NCBI RefSeq assembly: GCF_009931695.1
Contig: NZ_CP048000.1
Location: 556,001-620,000, forward strand
From: Anaerocolumna sedimenticola
GTDB taxonomy: Bacteria > Bacillota > Clostridia > Lachnospirales > Lachnospiraceae
Direction of reading: 5' to 3'
DNA: 64,000 bases
Made by a program: the position numbers and the translations under genes. Below the pieces are notes generated by a model, which did not search any database, was not told the DNA's origin, and saw only the letters and a list, made by a program, of their open reading frames with translations. Shown here one piece after another: positions 35,077 to 44,615 of the stretch. Each line of letters starts with the position of its first letter. Within the stretch, counting starts at the first letter, position 1.

Positions 35077-35526
35077 ATGTTACTAAAAATACATGAATTT
35101 GCTGAATTCAGTGGTATCTCAACCAGGGCATTACATTTGTATGACAGAATCGGGCTGTTTTGTCCCGCTAAAACAGATGAAACAAACGGGTACCGTTATT
35201 ATGATACGGAACAGATGCTTGAACTTAATACCATACTGAGCTTTAAGAAAGTAGGATTGCCTCTAAAAGATATTAAAGAGATAAAATTAAGCAACTATTC
35301 GAAAGAAATTATAGTTAATAAACTGCTGGACAGAAAAAATGAAAATCAGAAATTAGTTGATATTGCCTCATTAAATAATGAAATTATAGACGTTTTATTA
35401 GCCGATCTAAAAAATTATATACCAAGTAATACTAATTCGGAACAGGAAGCACTACGCCTGTCAAAATTAGTATGTTTGGAGAATGAAAAACTGGAACAAT
35501 ATTTATCACAAATTTTATGGTTATAA
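35077..35526 (+). CDS. MerR family transcriptional regulator
   Basis: A 149-residue MerR protein. The N-terminal winged helix is typical: KIHEFAEFSGISTRALHLYDRIGLF, NGYRYYDTEQMLELNTIL and FKKVGLPLKDIKEI. A coiled coil (about residues 85-115) follows for dimerisation, and the effector part is very short. MerR regulators remodel promoters with long spacers. It opens a plus-strand operon with two MutS-like ATPases, 122 bp ahead of the first. AAAGGGG precedes ATG 35077. Confidence 0.82.
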   Translation: MLLKIHEFAEFSGISTRALHLYDRIGLFCPAKTDETNGYRYYDTEQMLELNTILSFKKVGLPLKDIKEIKLSNYSKEIIVNKLLDRKNENQKLVDIASLNNEIIDVLLADLKNYIPSNTNSEQEALRLSKLVCLENEKLEQYLSQILWL

Positions 35527-35648
35527 CTGAATGTAAAATCTGTACAGGTAAGCATTTTTACATTTCAAAAAATTTGATACTCCGAACGAATTCCATATTG
35601 ACTTTACACATGCGTCATAGTTTACACTTATTTCAAGGAGGTAAAACT

Positions 35649-37283
35649 ATGGCGTATTTTAGTTTATTATATGAAACAAAATTGAGTGAAGATAAGATAA
35701 AGGAATCTGCAAAAAAACAGCGATTGTTAAAGGGAGTAACAGATCAGAAACGTAAATTTGAAATAATCGGCAGTAAAATGGTTGAAATAACGGACAATTC
35801 GGATCAGTACAGCAGCAAAGTACCTGCCTTTTTTAAAGATTTAAACCTGGATCAGGTTATTGAAAAAATAGTATTAGAAGATACAGACCGTATACTAACC
35901 GAGACGTTCTATGGATTATTGCAGAATAAAGATGAGATAACCTACAGACAGGACATATTTAAAGATCTTGATAAGCCTGTTGTATATCAATCTATTATGG
36001 ATTTTTACAGTTCTATTAGCCAGGTAAATCAGTTTATTGATTATTCCGAAAAAGCCAATCATACCATTCAAACCTGTAAATACAGGTTAGATGCCATGTG
36101 CCTTTATTATGAAAGTATCCTGCAGCTGGTTGGGAAAACTTCAAAATATGTTGATTCAACCGGATTAAGGAAATTGCACTCTCTGCTAAAGGATTATTCG
36201 GAAAGTGATATATTTCTGGAATTAAAAAACGTAAGTTTTTCGTTAAAAGAAAAAATTGAAAGTATTCACTATAATTTAACCGTACTACCTGGTAAAATAC
36301 TGCTGCATTATAAAAAAGAAGAGAATGATTTCAGCGAGAAATTAAAAAATGTATTTTTTCCTGATGTGGAATATCATAATGAAATTCTTTTTTTCCGGCA
36401 GGTTACATTAACAGATTTAGAATTAAAGATTGCTGATATCTTATATAAAAAAGAAAAGGGGTTATTTATGGAATGCTCTGCATTCACCGCAAATCACTCT
36501 GATTTTAGGGATTCTCTGATAATTCAAATACACCGGGAGCTGAAATTTTATATTTCCTGCCGGACATATATTAATACCCTAAAGTCAAAGCAATTTCCTT
36601 TCTGCTATCCGGATATTGTAAATAATCGCGGTATTGAACTAAAAGGAATTTATGACCTTGTAATGGCTTACAAATCCAAAATAAATACGGACATTATAGC
36701 AAATGATTTATTATTGGACAAATCCCATTCCGGTGTTTTCATTACAGGTGCCAATCAGGGCGGCAAAACAACATTTGCACGATGTATCGGACAGCTTACT
36801 TATTTTATGTTAATAGGGTTGCCGGTTCCCGGCCTCTCTGCCAGACTCCCAATATACAATGGAATGTTCACCCACTTTTCTACAGAAGAAAACGCGGAAA
36901 CCGGTAATGGAAAATTAAAAGAAGAGTTATTGCGGATAAAAGATATGCTTTTCTATACATCCGGAAACAATAATCTCTTTATTCTAAATGAATTATTCTC
37001 ATCAACTACCACACTGGATGCTTTTGATATGAGTAAGCTGTTAATTCAAAAATTAGCGGAAACTGATTCAGTAATTATCTGTGTTACCCATATTCCCAGT
37101 CTGGCTGCTTCCTGTAAAGAAATGCTTAGCTTAGGTACCGAAACGGGCAGCAGTGAAAAAAACCGGCGGACCTACCGGATTATCCCCAAAGAAGCCGAAC
37201 CCACTGCTTATGCGTCAGATATCGCCAATCAATATCAGTTGACATATAAACAGATTAAGGAGGTATTAGAGTATGAAGGTTAA
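35649..37283 (+). CDS. MutS-like ATPase, first of a tandem pair
   Basis: About 544 residues resembling only the C-terminal half of MutS/MutS2: a helical lever and clamp-like region, then the MutS ATPase domain. Walker A is GANQGGKTTFARCIGQL near residue 362, and LFILNELFSSTTTLDA takes the Walker B place. The mismatch-recognition domain I (F-x-E) is absent, so canonical mismatch repair is unlikely. The start at 35649 has AAGGAGG upstream. The end overlaps the next MutS-like gene by 11 bp, so the two proteins may act as a heterodimer. Confidence 0.8.
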   Translation: MAYFSLLYETKLSEDKIKESAKKQRLLKGVTDQKRKFEIIGSKMVEITDNSDQYSSKVPAFFKDLNLDQVIEKIVLEDTDRILTETFYGLLQNKDEITYRQDIFKDLDKPVVYQSIMDFYSSISQVNQFIDYSEKANHTIQTCKYRLDAMCLYYESILQLVGKTSKYVDSTGLRKLHSLLKDYSESDIFLELKNVSFSLKEKIESIHYNLTVLPGKILLHYKKEENDFSEKLKNVFFPDVEYHNEILFFRQVTLTDLELKIADILYKKEKGLFMECSAFTANHSDFRDSLIIQIHRELKFYISCRTYINTLKSKQFPFCYPDIVNNRGIELKGIYDLVMAYKSKINTDIIANDLLLDKSHSGVFITGANQGGKTTFARCIGQLTYFMLIGLPVPGLSARLPIYNGMFTHFSTEENAETGNGKLKEELLRIKDMLFYTSGNNNLFILNELFSSTTTLDAFDMSKLLIQKLAETDSVIICVTHIPSLAASCKEMLSLGTETGSSEKNRRTYRIIPKEAEPTAYASDIANQYQLTYKQIKEVLEYEG

Positions 37284-38775
37284 CATTTTATACTTCAATG
37301 AAAATAACATTGTTAACAAATCCGGCTCCGCTAAAGATAAGTTTATCCGTGATTTAAAATTAGACCTGATACTGGATGCTATTGCTGAGGACGATACTTA
37401 CCTTAGGACTCTTTTTAAGAAAATATTTCTGAATCCATCCGTTAATGAGGATGAAATTAATAACCGTCAGGAAATTCTGAGAGAAGCAATGCATTATCCA
37501 CAATTTTTTAAAGAAGCCTATCAATTATCCACAGAAGCTATCAGTAATACAAACATCTGCAGTGAGACTTCCCATCCCAGATATAACAAAATGATTCCCG
37601 TATCCAAAAAAGTGCTTACACAAAGTGAGATTGCTTCCATAAACCTCCGCCATCTCGGACTTTTCAATCACTTAATGTCTGATTATATAAATTCATTTTC
37701 ATCCCCTTATTTAAATGAATTTATTACGATGACATTAAAAAACTATACCCGGGATTTTCTCCAAAAAGCAGATGAATTATTAAATGAATTACTGGATTTA
37801 AAATTCCATTCGGAAATAGTAATCGGAGGCCATCCGGGATTTGGCCTCAAGTTAAGAGAGGTACGGCTGCACACTATTTCCAATTCAGAAAAAATTACAG
37901 AAAAAACCAAGTACCCAAAAAAAGGGAATGAAGATGCCATCATATTACTTGACAATCAGACATTAATCAATAACAGCGAGGAAATAACTAATTCCTGTTT
38001 GGTATGGATTCTTAAAACATTAAGTGATTTTAACAATGAAGCAAATAATTTTTTTGAAACCGTACGGGAAATGTTTGGTTTCTATTCAGGTGGGGTGAAT
38101 CTCTTTAATAAAATTACAAAAGCAGGCGAAGCCGTATGTTTTCCGGAATTTATTTCGGTAAAAGGTTATGAATTTACCGGCTTAAAAGACATAGGATTAA
38201 TATTGAAAAAGGAGGCAGCCGTCATAGGAAATTCCGTTTCATTTTCCGGGAAAAATTTATGTATCATAACCGGGGCTAATCAGGGAGGTAAGACAACATT
38301 CTTAAGAAGTATCGGATTAGGACAGCTTATGGCACAATGCGGTTTATTTGTAACTGCTTCTTCTTTTTCCTGTTATAGATACAGCGGAATATTCACCCAC
38401 TTTCCCGATGAAGAAGACAGGGAACTTAAGACCGGCCTGTTAGAACAGGAATTACACAGGCTTCATGATCTGATTCCCCATATGAAAAAAGACAGCTTAT
38501 TATTAATGAATGAAACTTTCTCTACTACAACCGAATACGACGCCAGTTATCTGGCTGAGCAGATAACAGCAGCATTTCGCAGCTGCGGCCTTTTGACCAT
38601 CTTTGTTACTCATCTTTATCAATTTGCCCATAAACTATATACAGAAGCTCCGAAAGACTGTATCTTCTTTCGTGCCAATAGAAACAGTGATGGATCGAGA
38701 ACATTTACATTGGAAACCGGAGAGCCGGTTAAATCCAGTTATGCTTTAGACTTATATCATGAGATTTTAGGTTAA
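37273..38775 (+). CDS. MutS-like ATPase, second of a tandem pair
   Basis: A 500-residue protein with the same layout as its neighbour. Walker A is GANQGGKTTFLRSIGLGQLM, Walker B lies in LLLMNETFSTTTEYDASYLAEQ, and a switch region TIFVTHLYQFAHKLY follows. The N-terminal mismatch-binding domain of MutS is absent. It overlaps the first gene by 11 bp and is probably its partner. Its last 381 bp are duplicated exactly at 53059-53439. A terminator follows. Confidence 0.8.
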   Translation: MKVNILYFNENNIVNKSGSAKDKFIRDLKLDLILDAIAEDDTYLRTLFKKIFLNPSVNEDEINNRQEILREAMHYPQFFKEAYQLSTEAISNTNICSETSHPRYNKMIPVSKKVLTQSEIASINLRHLGLFNHLMSDYINSFSSPYLNEFITMTLKNYTRDFLQKADELLNELLDLKFHSEIVIGGHPGFGLKLREVRLHTISNSEKITEKTKYPKKGNEDAIILLDNQTLINNSEEITNSCLVWILKTLSDFNNEANNFFETVREMFGFYSGGVNLFNKITKAGEAVCFPEFISVKGYEFTGLKDIGLILKKEAAVIGNSVSFSGKNLCIITGANQGGKTTFLRSIGLGQLMAQCGLFVTASSFSCYRYSGIFTHFPDEEDRELKTGLLEQELHRLHDLIPHMKKDSLLLMNETFSTTTEYDASYLAEQITAAFRSCGLLTIFVTHLYQFAHKLYTEAPKDCIFFRANRNSDGSRTFTLETGEPVKSSYALDLYHEILG

Positions 38776-38792
38776 AATTGTTTATAAAGATA

Positions 38793-38819
38793 AACTTCGG
38801 ACCAATTTGGCCCGAAGTT
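38793..38819. terminator. Terminator of the MerR-MutS-like operon
   Basis: AACTTCGG and CCGAAGTT arms extended by a partial CCA/TGG pairing form a stem 17 bp after the stop. It lies between convergent genes. Confidence 0.7.
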
Positions 38820-38834
38820 GTCTAATTCCTTTCC

Positions 38835-39941
38835 TTACATGATGTCTTTATCTTCCAGATACTCAAGCAAGAACAGAATTGCCAATGCCTGACCATACGG
38901 CATTGGTTTTATTTCAATATTTTTGTAGAATTCTTTTGATTCTCTGCCCATTGGGGTACCATAGGAAACCTGGTTAACGATACCATCCTCTGTAATGTTA
39001 TTCAGTACTGCATCCAATGCTTTGTATGCACATTGTTTATACGTATCATCAATATACCCCAAATGTGCAGCTCTTAGTATACCGTAGCAAAATCCACAAG
39101 TTGCACTGGTTTCCAAATAGGAATCCTGACTATCTATGATAGTATGCCACATTCCTGATGGTTCCTGAAATTTCTTCAAAGCCGAAACCTGCAACTGCAG
39201 TGCTTCCAATAAATATCTTCTGACACTTTCTTCACAGTTTCCCATATTAATAAACTCCGGTATTGCTATCGTTACCCAGCAATTACCTCGTCCCCATAAT
39301 GCTTCTGAAAAATTATGATTTCCGCAAAATGTCCATCCATGAAACCAAAGCCCTGTTTTTTTGTCCGTAAGGTATTTAATATGCAGCAGAAATTGATATT
39401 TTGCTTCTTCTATGTATTCGTTATTCTTCGTGATACGCCCATAATTGGCAAGAAACAGAACTGTCATTACCAAAGTATCATCCCATAATTCCTGTTCATT
39501 TACCGTATCTGAGGTGATATGCTGAAACCCTCCCTCTTTTGTCTTGGGAAGTTTATTCATAATCCACTGTGCCCACTCATCACATAAAGAAAGATAACTA
39601 TTGTTATTTGTATATTCAGCGATATAGGATAATGCAAGCATTGGTGCACAGGTATTGATATTCTTGGAAGGGAGCCCCGTCTCAATCTGCTCATTATAAT
39701 ACTTTATAAGCATATCCAAATACTTCCTGACATGGGTTCTATCGAATAGTATCCATAATCCAAACAAGCCTACCCCTTGAGTCCATTCCCAGTACTGATA
39801 TTTGCGTATATCATCACCAGCTAAATTATTCGTTTTCATATTGGATAGAAAAGATGCATCCTCCTCATAGAGAACCTTTTGAAAACTCAATATTAGCTTA
39901 TTAAGTTTATCATTTATAATATTTAACCTGTCGATTGTCAT
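38835..39941 (-). CDS. GH105/GH88-like unsaturated glycuronyl hydrolase
   Basis: A 368-residue alpha/alpha-barrel of the GH88/GH105 type (YteR/YesR-like). Landmarks: YWEWTQGVGLFGLWILFD, CAPMLALSYIAEYT, ELWDDTLVMTVLFLANYG (with the catalytic Asp), LWFHGWTF, and ALWGRGNCWVTIAIPEF. These enzymes remove unsaturated uronic acids left by polysaccharide lyases, such as on rhamnogalacturonan. No signal peptide; it acts on imported oligosaccharides. AAAGGAAG precedes ATG 39941. It lies divergent from the AraC regulator. Confidence 0.83.
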   Translation of the reverse strand: MTIDRLNIINDKLNKLILSFQKVLYEEDASFLSNMKTNNLAGDDIRKYQYWEWTQGVGLFGLWILFDRTHVRKYLDMLIKYYNEQIETGLPSKNINTCAPMLALSYIAEYTNNNSYLSLCDEWAQWIMNKLPKTKEGGFQHITSDTVNEQELWDDTLVMTVLFLANYGRITKNNEYIEEAKYQFLLHIKYLTDKKTGLWFHGWTFCGNHNFSEALWGRGNCWVTIAIPEFINMGNCEESVRRYLLEALQLQVSALKKFQEPSGMWHTIIDSQDSYLETSATCGFCYGILRAAHLGYIDDTYKQCAYKALDAVLNNITEDGIVNQVSYGTPMGRESKEFYKNIEIKPMPYGQALAILFLLEYLEDKDIM

Positions 39942-40162
39942 CTAATAACTTCCTTTCAAAATTTTCAAATTTACCTCTCTATCTGCATATCCATATAGAA
40001 ATAATGTATATCCATCCTTTCCAGCCACATCTTAGGATATCTTTATCGTAATCTTATAACGCAACAATATCTACGCTTTTTTTGTCATTATTATGATTTA
40101 TATTGCATTATTTGCTTTTTTCTCTTATAATTAATGTATACCTTAGAAAAGAAGGAATTATT

Positions 40163-41078
40163 ATGCTGCTTGAAAATATCGTTTTATATGAAAAACATCA
40201 TCTAATGGAAATTAATACTCCGGAAGATAACTTTTATTATTTTTTTGATTATGATGAACGTTCTTACACAATAAATATGGAATTCCAGCACTTTCATCAG
40301 TTTTATGAATTTTTTATTTTATTAGACGTGTCAGCGAATCACCTAATCGAAGGTGATATCTATGATCTTCAGTTTTTGGATATTGTTGCGATAAAACCTT
40401 CGGTATTACACAAAACCCAGTACCCCATGGCGGACCCAAAAAACGTTTGATCATTAATTTCTTATTTCCTATGGATACTGCAGGTTTAAGTGATGACATT
40501 AAAACTCTGTTTACTATATTTGATAAACCGGTGCCAATCTATCGTTTTATTGGGCCCTGTAAAGAGCAGATATTTGGTATTCTGAATGATATTTTTCGTC
40601 TGACCAAATCAGGTAATACCGGAATCAACTCTCTTCTTATTCATAACAAATTCATAGAATTTTAACAAAAGTTTATTTATTTCAAAATCAGAATACTTAT
40701 GTTGTCCACTCCTCTGTTGATAACTTAACAAATAAGGTATATTCCATTACCGCTTATATTCATGAGCATTATAAGGAAGATTTATCTCTTGAATTTCTGG
40801 CAAAGAACTTCTATATCAGTAGTTACTACCTGTCACATCAGTTTAAGAATATTACGGGATTTACCTTGAATAATTATATCCAAATGACCAGAATTCGTAA
40901 TGCTCAGCAGTTGCTTCTGACAACAGATATGAATGTAACGCACATCTCTGAATCCTGTGGCTTCTCCAGTTTTTCTCAATTCAACCGTACTTTTAATAAA
41001 TATTGTGATGCTTCTCCTACAAAATACCGTGCATGCAAAGGCTTGAATTCAATGAAATCAATTAAACGTATTGATTAG
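40163..41078 (+). pseudogene. AraC family regulator, frame broken at two homopolymers
   Basis: Three consecutive frames join into one 305-residue AraC protein. The N-terminal part is cupin-like sensing (FHQFYEFFILL, then IVAIKPSVLHKT). The C-terminal part holds two helix-turn-helix motifs (LSLEFLAKNFYISSYYLSHQFK and THISESCGFSSFSQFNRTF). Adding one A to 40438-40443 and one T to 40660-40663 restores a 918-bp frame. If real, the breaks inactivate the regulator; if base-calling errors, it likely controls the adjacent glycosidase genes. AAGGA precedes ATG 40163. Confidence 0.78.
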
Positions 41079-41115
41079 CACCTTAATTACTTCCATAATG
41101 AATTCATTCTTTTTA

Positions 41116-44100
41116 TTAAGTATGAATTCGAAATGTTTTTATTTCATAAGGTTTTATGATAAAAGCAAGGGAACCATCTTTCCATTCAAAGTTCTTTTCT
41201 GCATACTCTTGTTCCATAAGATTACACTCAGTAATATCATGATATTGGAAATGAATTAATTTTACGTTCACCTTGCAGCGTCTGCCATATGCCTCGTATA
41301 TACGCAGTATGATATCCTCACTGTCTTCTGCTTTCTTAACAACATCAATCATAACATTTTTTTTATCCACTTCCAGCATGGACCATACCTGGTTGGAGGC
41401 AGAATGTTTTCCCTTAGCTAAAAGTTTGGTATACACAGGGCAATTAAGATCATATGCTTCCTGTATGACTCTACCCTCTCTGAAATCTCCCATATGAGGA
41501 AGCAAAGAGTATGTGAACTGGTGCAATTCCTGATCAGCATCCGGATTAGGAAATACTCCCGACTTTATCAAGGTTAATCTCATAACAGATTCATTTATGT
41601 CATAACCATATTTACAGTCGTTAAGCAAAGCCACTCCATAACCGTCCTCTGAGAGATCCGCCCATTTATGGGCACATACCTCAAATTTTGCCTTCTCCCA
41701 GCTTGTATTACGGTGAGTTGGCCGTTCAACATTGCCGTACTGGATTTCATAAACTGCCTTTTCTGTCATTATATCCAAAGGAAAAGCCACTTTAAGTAAT
41801 AGCTGAGATTCCCTCCAGTCAACTTCCGTCTTAAAATCAATCCTTTTTGATTTTGTATATAAAATAATATCCTGTTCAATAGTAGATTCCATGAATTTAC
41901 GTACAATATTGATACAGGTTCGAACCGGGCCATTTTCTGATATAGCAATACATTTCAAATTAGACACTATCCAGGATTTCTCTGTATAGGTAGAATCAAT
42001 ATTCCATGCATCATATTCAGCAGGTCGATCCTCATAAACAATTAATTGATTTGCATTTCTACCCTTTTGAATAAGCTCTCTTTCTGACTCTTTATCATAA
42101 AGTGAAACAAATTCTCCATCTTTATTTAATCTGATGGAATAAAAAGGCGTATCTATTGTTTGTAATTCCTTTATTATGATTTTCTTGCTATTCGCATCAC
42201 AGTTTTTTTCACCAATGGATGCCTTACTTTTCTGCTTTTTCTGAAGCTTTAAAGTACGATATCCCTTGGAGGGTATTTGCTTGATAAACAAGAGAAAATT
42301 ACCCTGTACGGTCTTTTGTAATGGGACCAATTTGTCATCCTGCAATACCTCATATTCAAACTCCTGAGGTTCTTTTCCGAGTTCTTCCATAGAGAATTCT
42401 GCTATACTGTCTCTTGTAAAACCTGTTTGATTCCATACAATTAGTACGGGATAACTGTCCTCAGACTGTGCTTTCATACTGTCGCATATATTTTTCAAAG
42501 ACTGATCAATTAATTTTCTATCCAGTGTAAGTATCTCTTCATACTGCTGTTTTGAATCTTCATAGACTTCTTTTATTGAAGATCCGGGAAGAATATCATG
42601 AAATTGATTGAGTAAAGTAAGCTTCCATATCTTCTTTAGTTCATGTACTGGATAACTTCTTGTACCACCGTTTACTAAATCCATAATACTAAATAACTCC
42701 ACATCTTGATTTAGGAACTCACACAGACGGTTATAACGTTTGTTCCTTGCCATGGAAGTATAAGTTCCACGATGAAATTCCAGATATAATTCACCGCACC
42801 ACTTTGGTATTTTCTTGCCTTTCAATTCTTGATCTATTAATTGAAAGAATTCTTTAACAAATGTCTGCTTTACCATAGGGCAACCAGGTATTCCTTTTTC
42901 CAGTCTTCTGGATTCCTCAAGCATCTCAGCAGTTGTTCCACCTCCGCCATCTCCAAATCCGTAACAGGTTAATACCTCCTGTAAGATATCCTTATTCTGA
43001 AATCTCTGCCAAGTACCCATTATTTGATTTGCATTTTGGCGGCCGTTATAAGTAGTACTGATTTCAGCATTTTTATTTAGTTCAGGATAAGGTTCGTAGT
43101 TCCTGGTAGTGATAAAATAGGTTAAAACTTCCGTTCCATCAATACCTTTCCACATCATAATATCATTCGGAATCTGATTGTATTCATTCCATGCAATTTT
43201 GGTGGTCATAAAATATTTAATTCCTGATTTTATTAAAATCTGTGGTAAGGCAGCACTGTAGCCGAATACATCCGGCAACCATAACACTAAATTATCTCCT
43301 TTACCAAATTCCTGATGAAAAAAACGTTTACCATATAAAATCTGTCGCACCAATGATTCACCTGAAACCAAATTACAGTCTGCCGCCAACCACATTGCGC
43401 CTTCGGTTTCCCAGCGGCTCTCAGCTATTCGGCTGCAAATCTGTGCATATACTTCCGGGCAGTCTTCCTTTACAAATTCATAAAGTTGAGGCTGACTTGA
43501 CATAAACTTATATTCCGGATATCGCTCCATTAAGTGCAGAACAGTTTTAAAACTTCGGATTGCCTTCTCTCTCGTCTGGCGAAGCGGCCATTTCCAAGCT
43601 ACATCAATATGGGTATGGCCTATACTGTGTACTGTGACATCCTGCTTTCCACAAATATTTTCATAATAATAGTTGTGGAGGTATTGATCTGCTTCTAAAA
43701 CGGATTGATAGAAGCTTTCACTTCCAACCCTGCGAAAATCAATCTTATTTACGGTTTCTGCCAGAATACAAATTGTATGTATTCTATCGAGGCAGTCTTC
43801 TCTCTGAAGAGATACTGCCTCAAAGGGTACCTTAATATCATAATATAATTTTTCTACATCCCTATGGATAACTGATGCTCTCAGATTCAATATAATTGAT
43901 GGGGACAAACTATTAGAATATGCATATAACCCGACTTCATAAGTTGTGCCTGCTTCTGCACACTCTGATAAGACCATCTCATGGTGATTCATATCCATTG
44001 CACATATCATACTTCCGTCAATATAAGCAATAAACTGTGGATTATCCGTATCCCAAATGTCTGCTGCGCCTGTTTTCAGATTGATTACAACTTCCTTCTC

Positions 44101-44334
44101 ATGGAATACTTGCGGTATTGTAATATAGGTTTTAAAGCAGCAATGATAGTCTTTTCCACCCCAGTGGCTCCCTCCATGAAAAGTTTCCCACTCGTCTGGA
44201 GCTTCCAGGATTGTATCCCTATCTCCATATCCCACCTGTTTCATTTTAAAATCATCAATCTGGAATGTATCAGTATAACGCGCTTTATCCAAGGCTTTAA
44301 CCAGTGTATCTATTCGTTTTATTAAATCATCCAT
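41116..44334 (-). CDS. Alpha-mannosidase, glycoside hydrolase family 38
   Basis: A 1072-residue GH38 enzyme. The zinc-binding HSIGHTHIDVAWKWP is complete, with the substrate-binding WETEGAMWLAADCNL motif and the nucleophile Asp in WLPDVFGYS. A long C-terminal beta-sandwich region (about residues 650-1072) matches the family's usual layout. It cleaves alpha-mannosidic bonds from the non-reducing end. No signal peptide is seen, so it is intracellular. It is the first glycosidase downstream of the importer gene group on this strand. Confidence 0.9.
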   Translation of the reverse strand: MDDLIKRIDTLVKALDKARYTDTFQIDDFKMKQVGYGDRDTILEAPDEWETFHGGSHWGGKDYHCCFKTYITIPQVFHEKEVVINLKTGAADIWDTDNPQFIAYIDGSMICAMDMNHHEMVLSECAEAGTTYEVGLYAYSNSLSPSIILNLRASVIHRDVEKLYYDIKVPFEAVSLQREDCLDRIHTICILAETVNKIDFRRVGSESFYQSVLEADQYLHNYYYENICGKQDVTVHSIGHTHIDVAWKWPLRQTREKAIRSFKTVLHLMERYPEYKFMSSQPQLYEFVKEDCPEVYAQICSRIAESRWETEGAMWLAADCNLVSGESLVRQILYGKRFFHQEFGKGDNLVLWLPDVFGYSAALPQILIKSGIKYFMTTKIAWNEYNQIPNDIMMWKGIDGTEVLTYFITTRNYEPYPELNKNAEISTTYNGRQNANQIMGTWQRFQNKDILQEVLTCYGFGDGGGGTTAEMLEESRRLEKGIPGCPMVKQTFVKEFFQLIDQELKGKKIPKWCGELYLEFHRGTYTSMARNKRYNRLCEFLNQDVELFSIMDLVNGGTRSYPVHELKKIWKLTLLNQFHDILPGSSIKEVYEDSKQQYEEILTLDRKLIDQSLKNICDSMKAQSEDSYPVLIVWNQTGFTRDSIAEFSMEELGKEPQEFEYEVLQDDKLVPLQKTVQGNFLLFIKQIPSKGYRTLKLQKKQKSKASIGEKNCDANSKKIIIKELQTIDTPFYSIRLNKDGEFVSLYDKESERELIQKGRNANQLIVYEDRPAEYDAWNIDSTYTEKSWIVSNLKCIAISENGPVRTCINIVRKFMESTIEQDIILYTKSKRIDFKTEVDWRESQLLLKVAFPLDIMTEKAVYEIQYGNVERPTHRNTSWEKAKFEVCAHKWADLSEDGYGVALLNDCKYGYDINESVMRLTLIKSGVFPNPDADQELHQFTYSLLPHMGDFREGRVIQEAYDLNCPVYTKLLAKGKHSASNQVWSMLEVDKKNVMIDVVKKAEDSEDIILRIYEAYGRRCKVNVKLIHFQYHDITECNLMEQEYAEKNFEWKDGSLAFIIKPYEIKTFRIHT

Positions 44335-44615
44335 CCAATTATCACATCCAAACTATTGTATTTTCATACACACTCTGTCCTGATATGCCAGACATTATTT
44401 ATTAATTACCTTATAAGATTCCAGTGTCAAAAGCCATACAAATGATCACATCCGCCAATTTACACACCTACATCTCTACATTAGCGTGATGCGATTGAAC
44501 TATATTCTGTATCACGAGGTCAAGATATAATATTGTGCAAATTGACGAACCATAATTTAAACTTGGCTTTTGGCACTTGAATCCTTATAAAAATTTATAA
44601 CACAAGTCAAAATTT

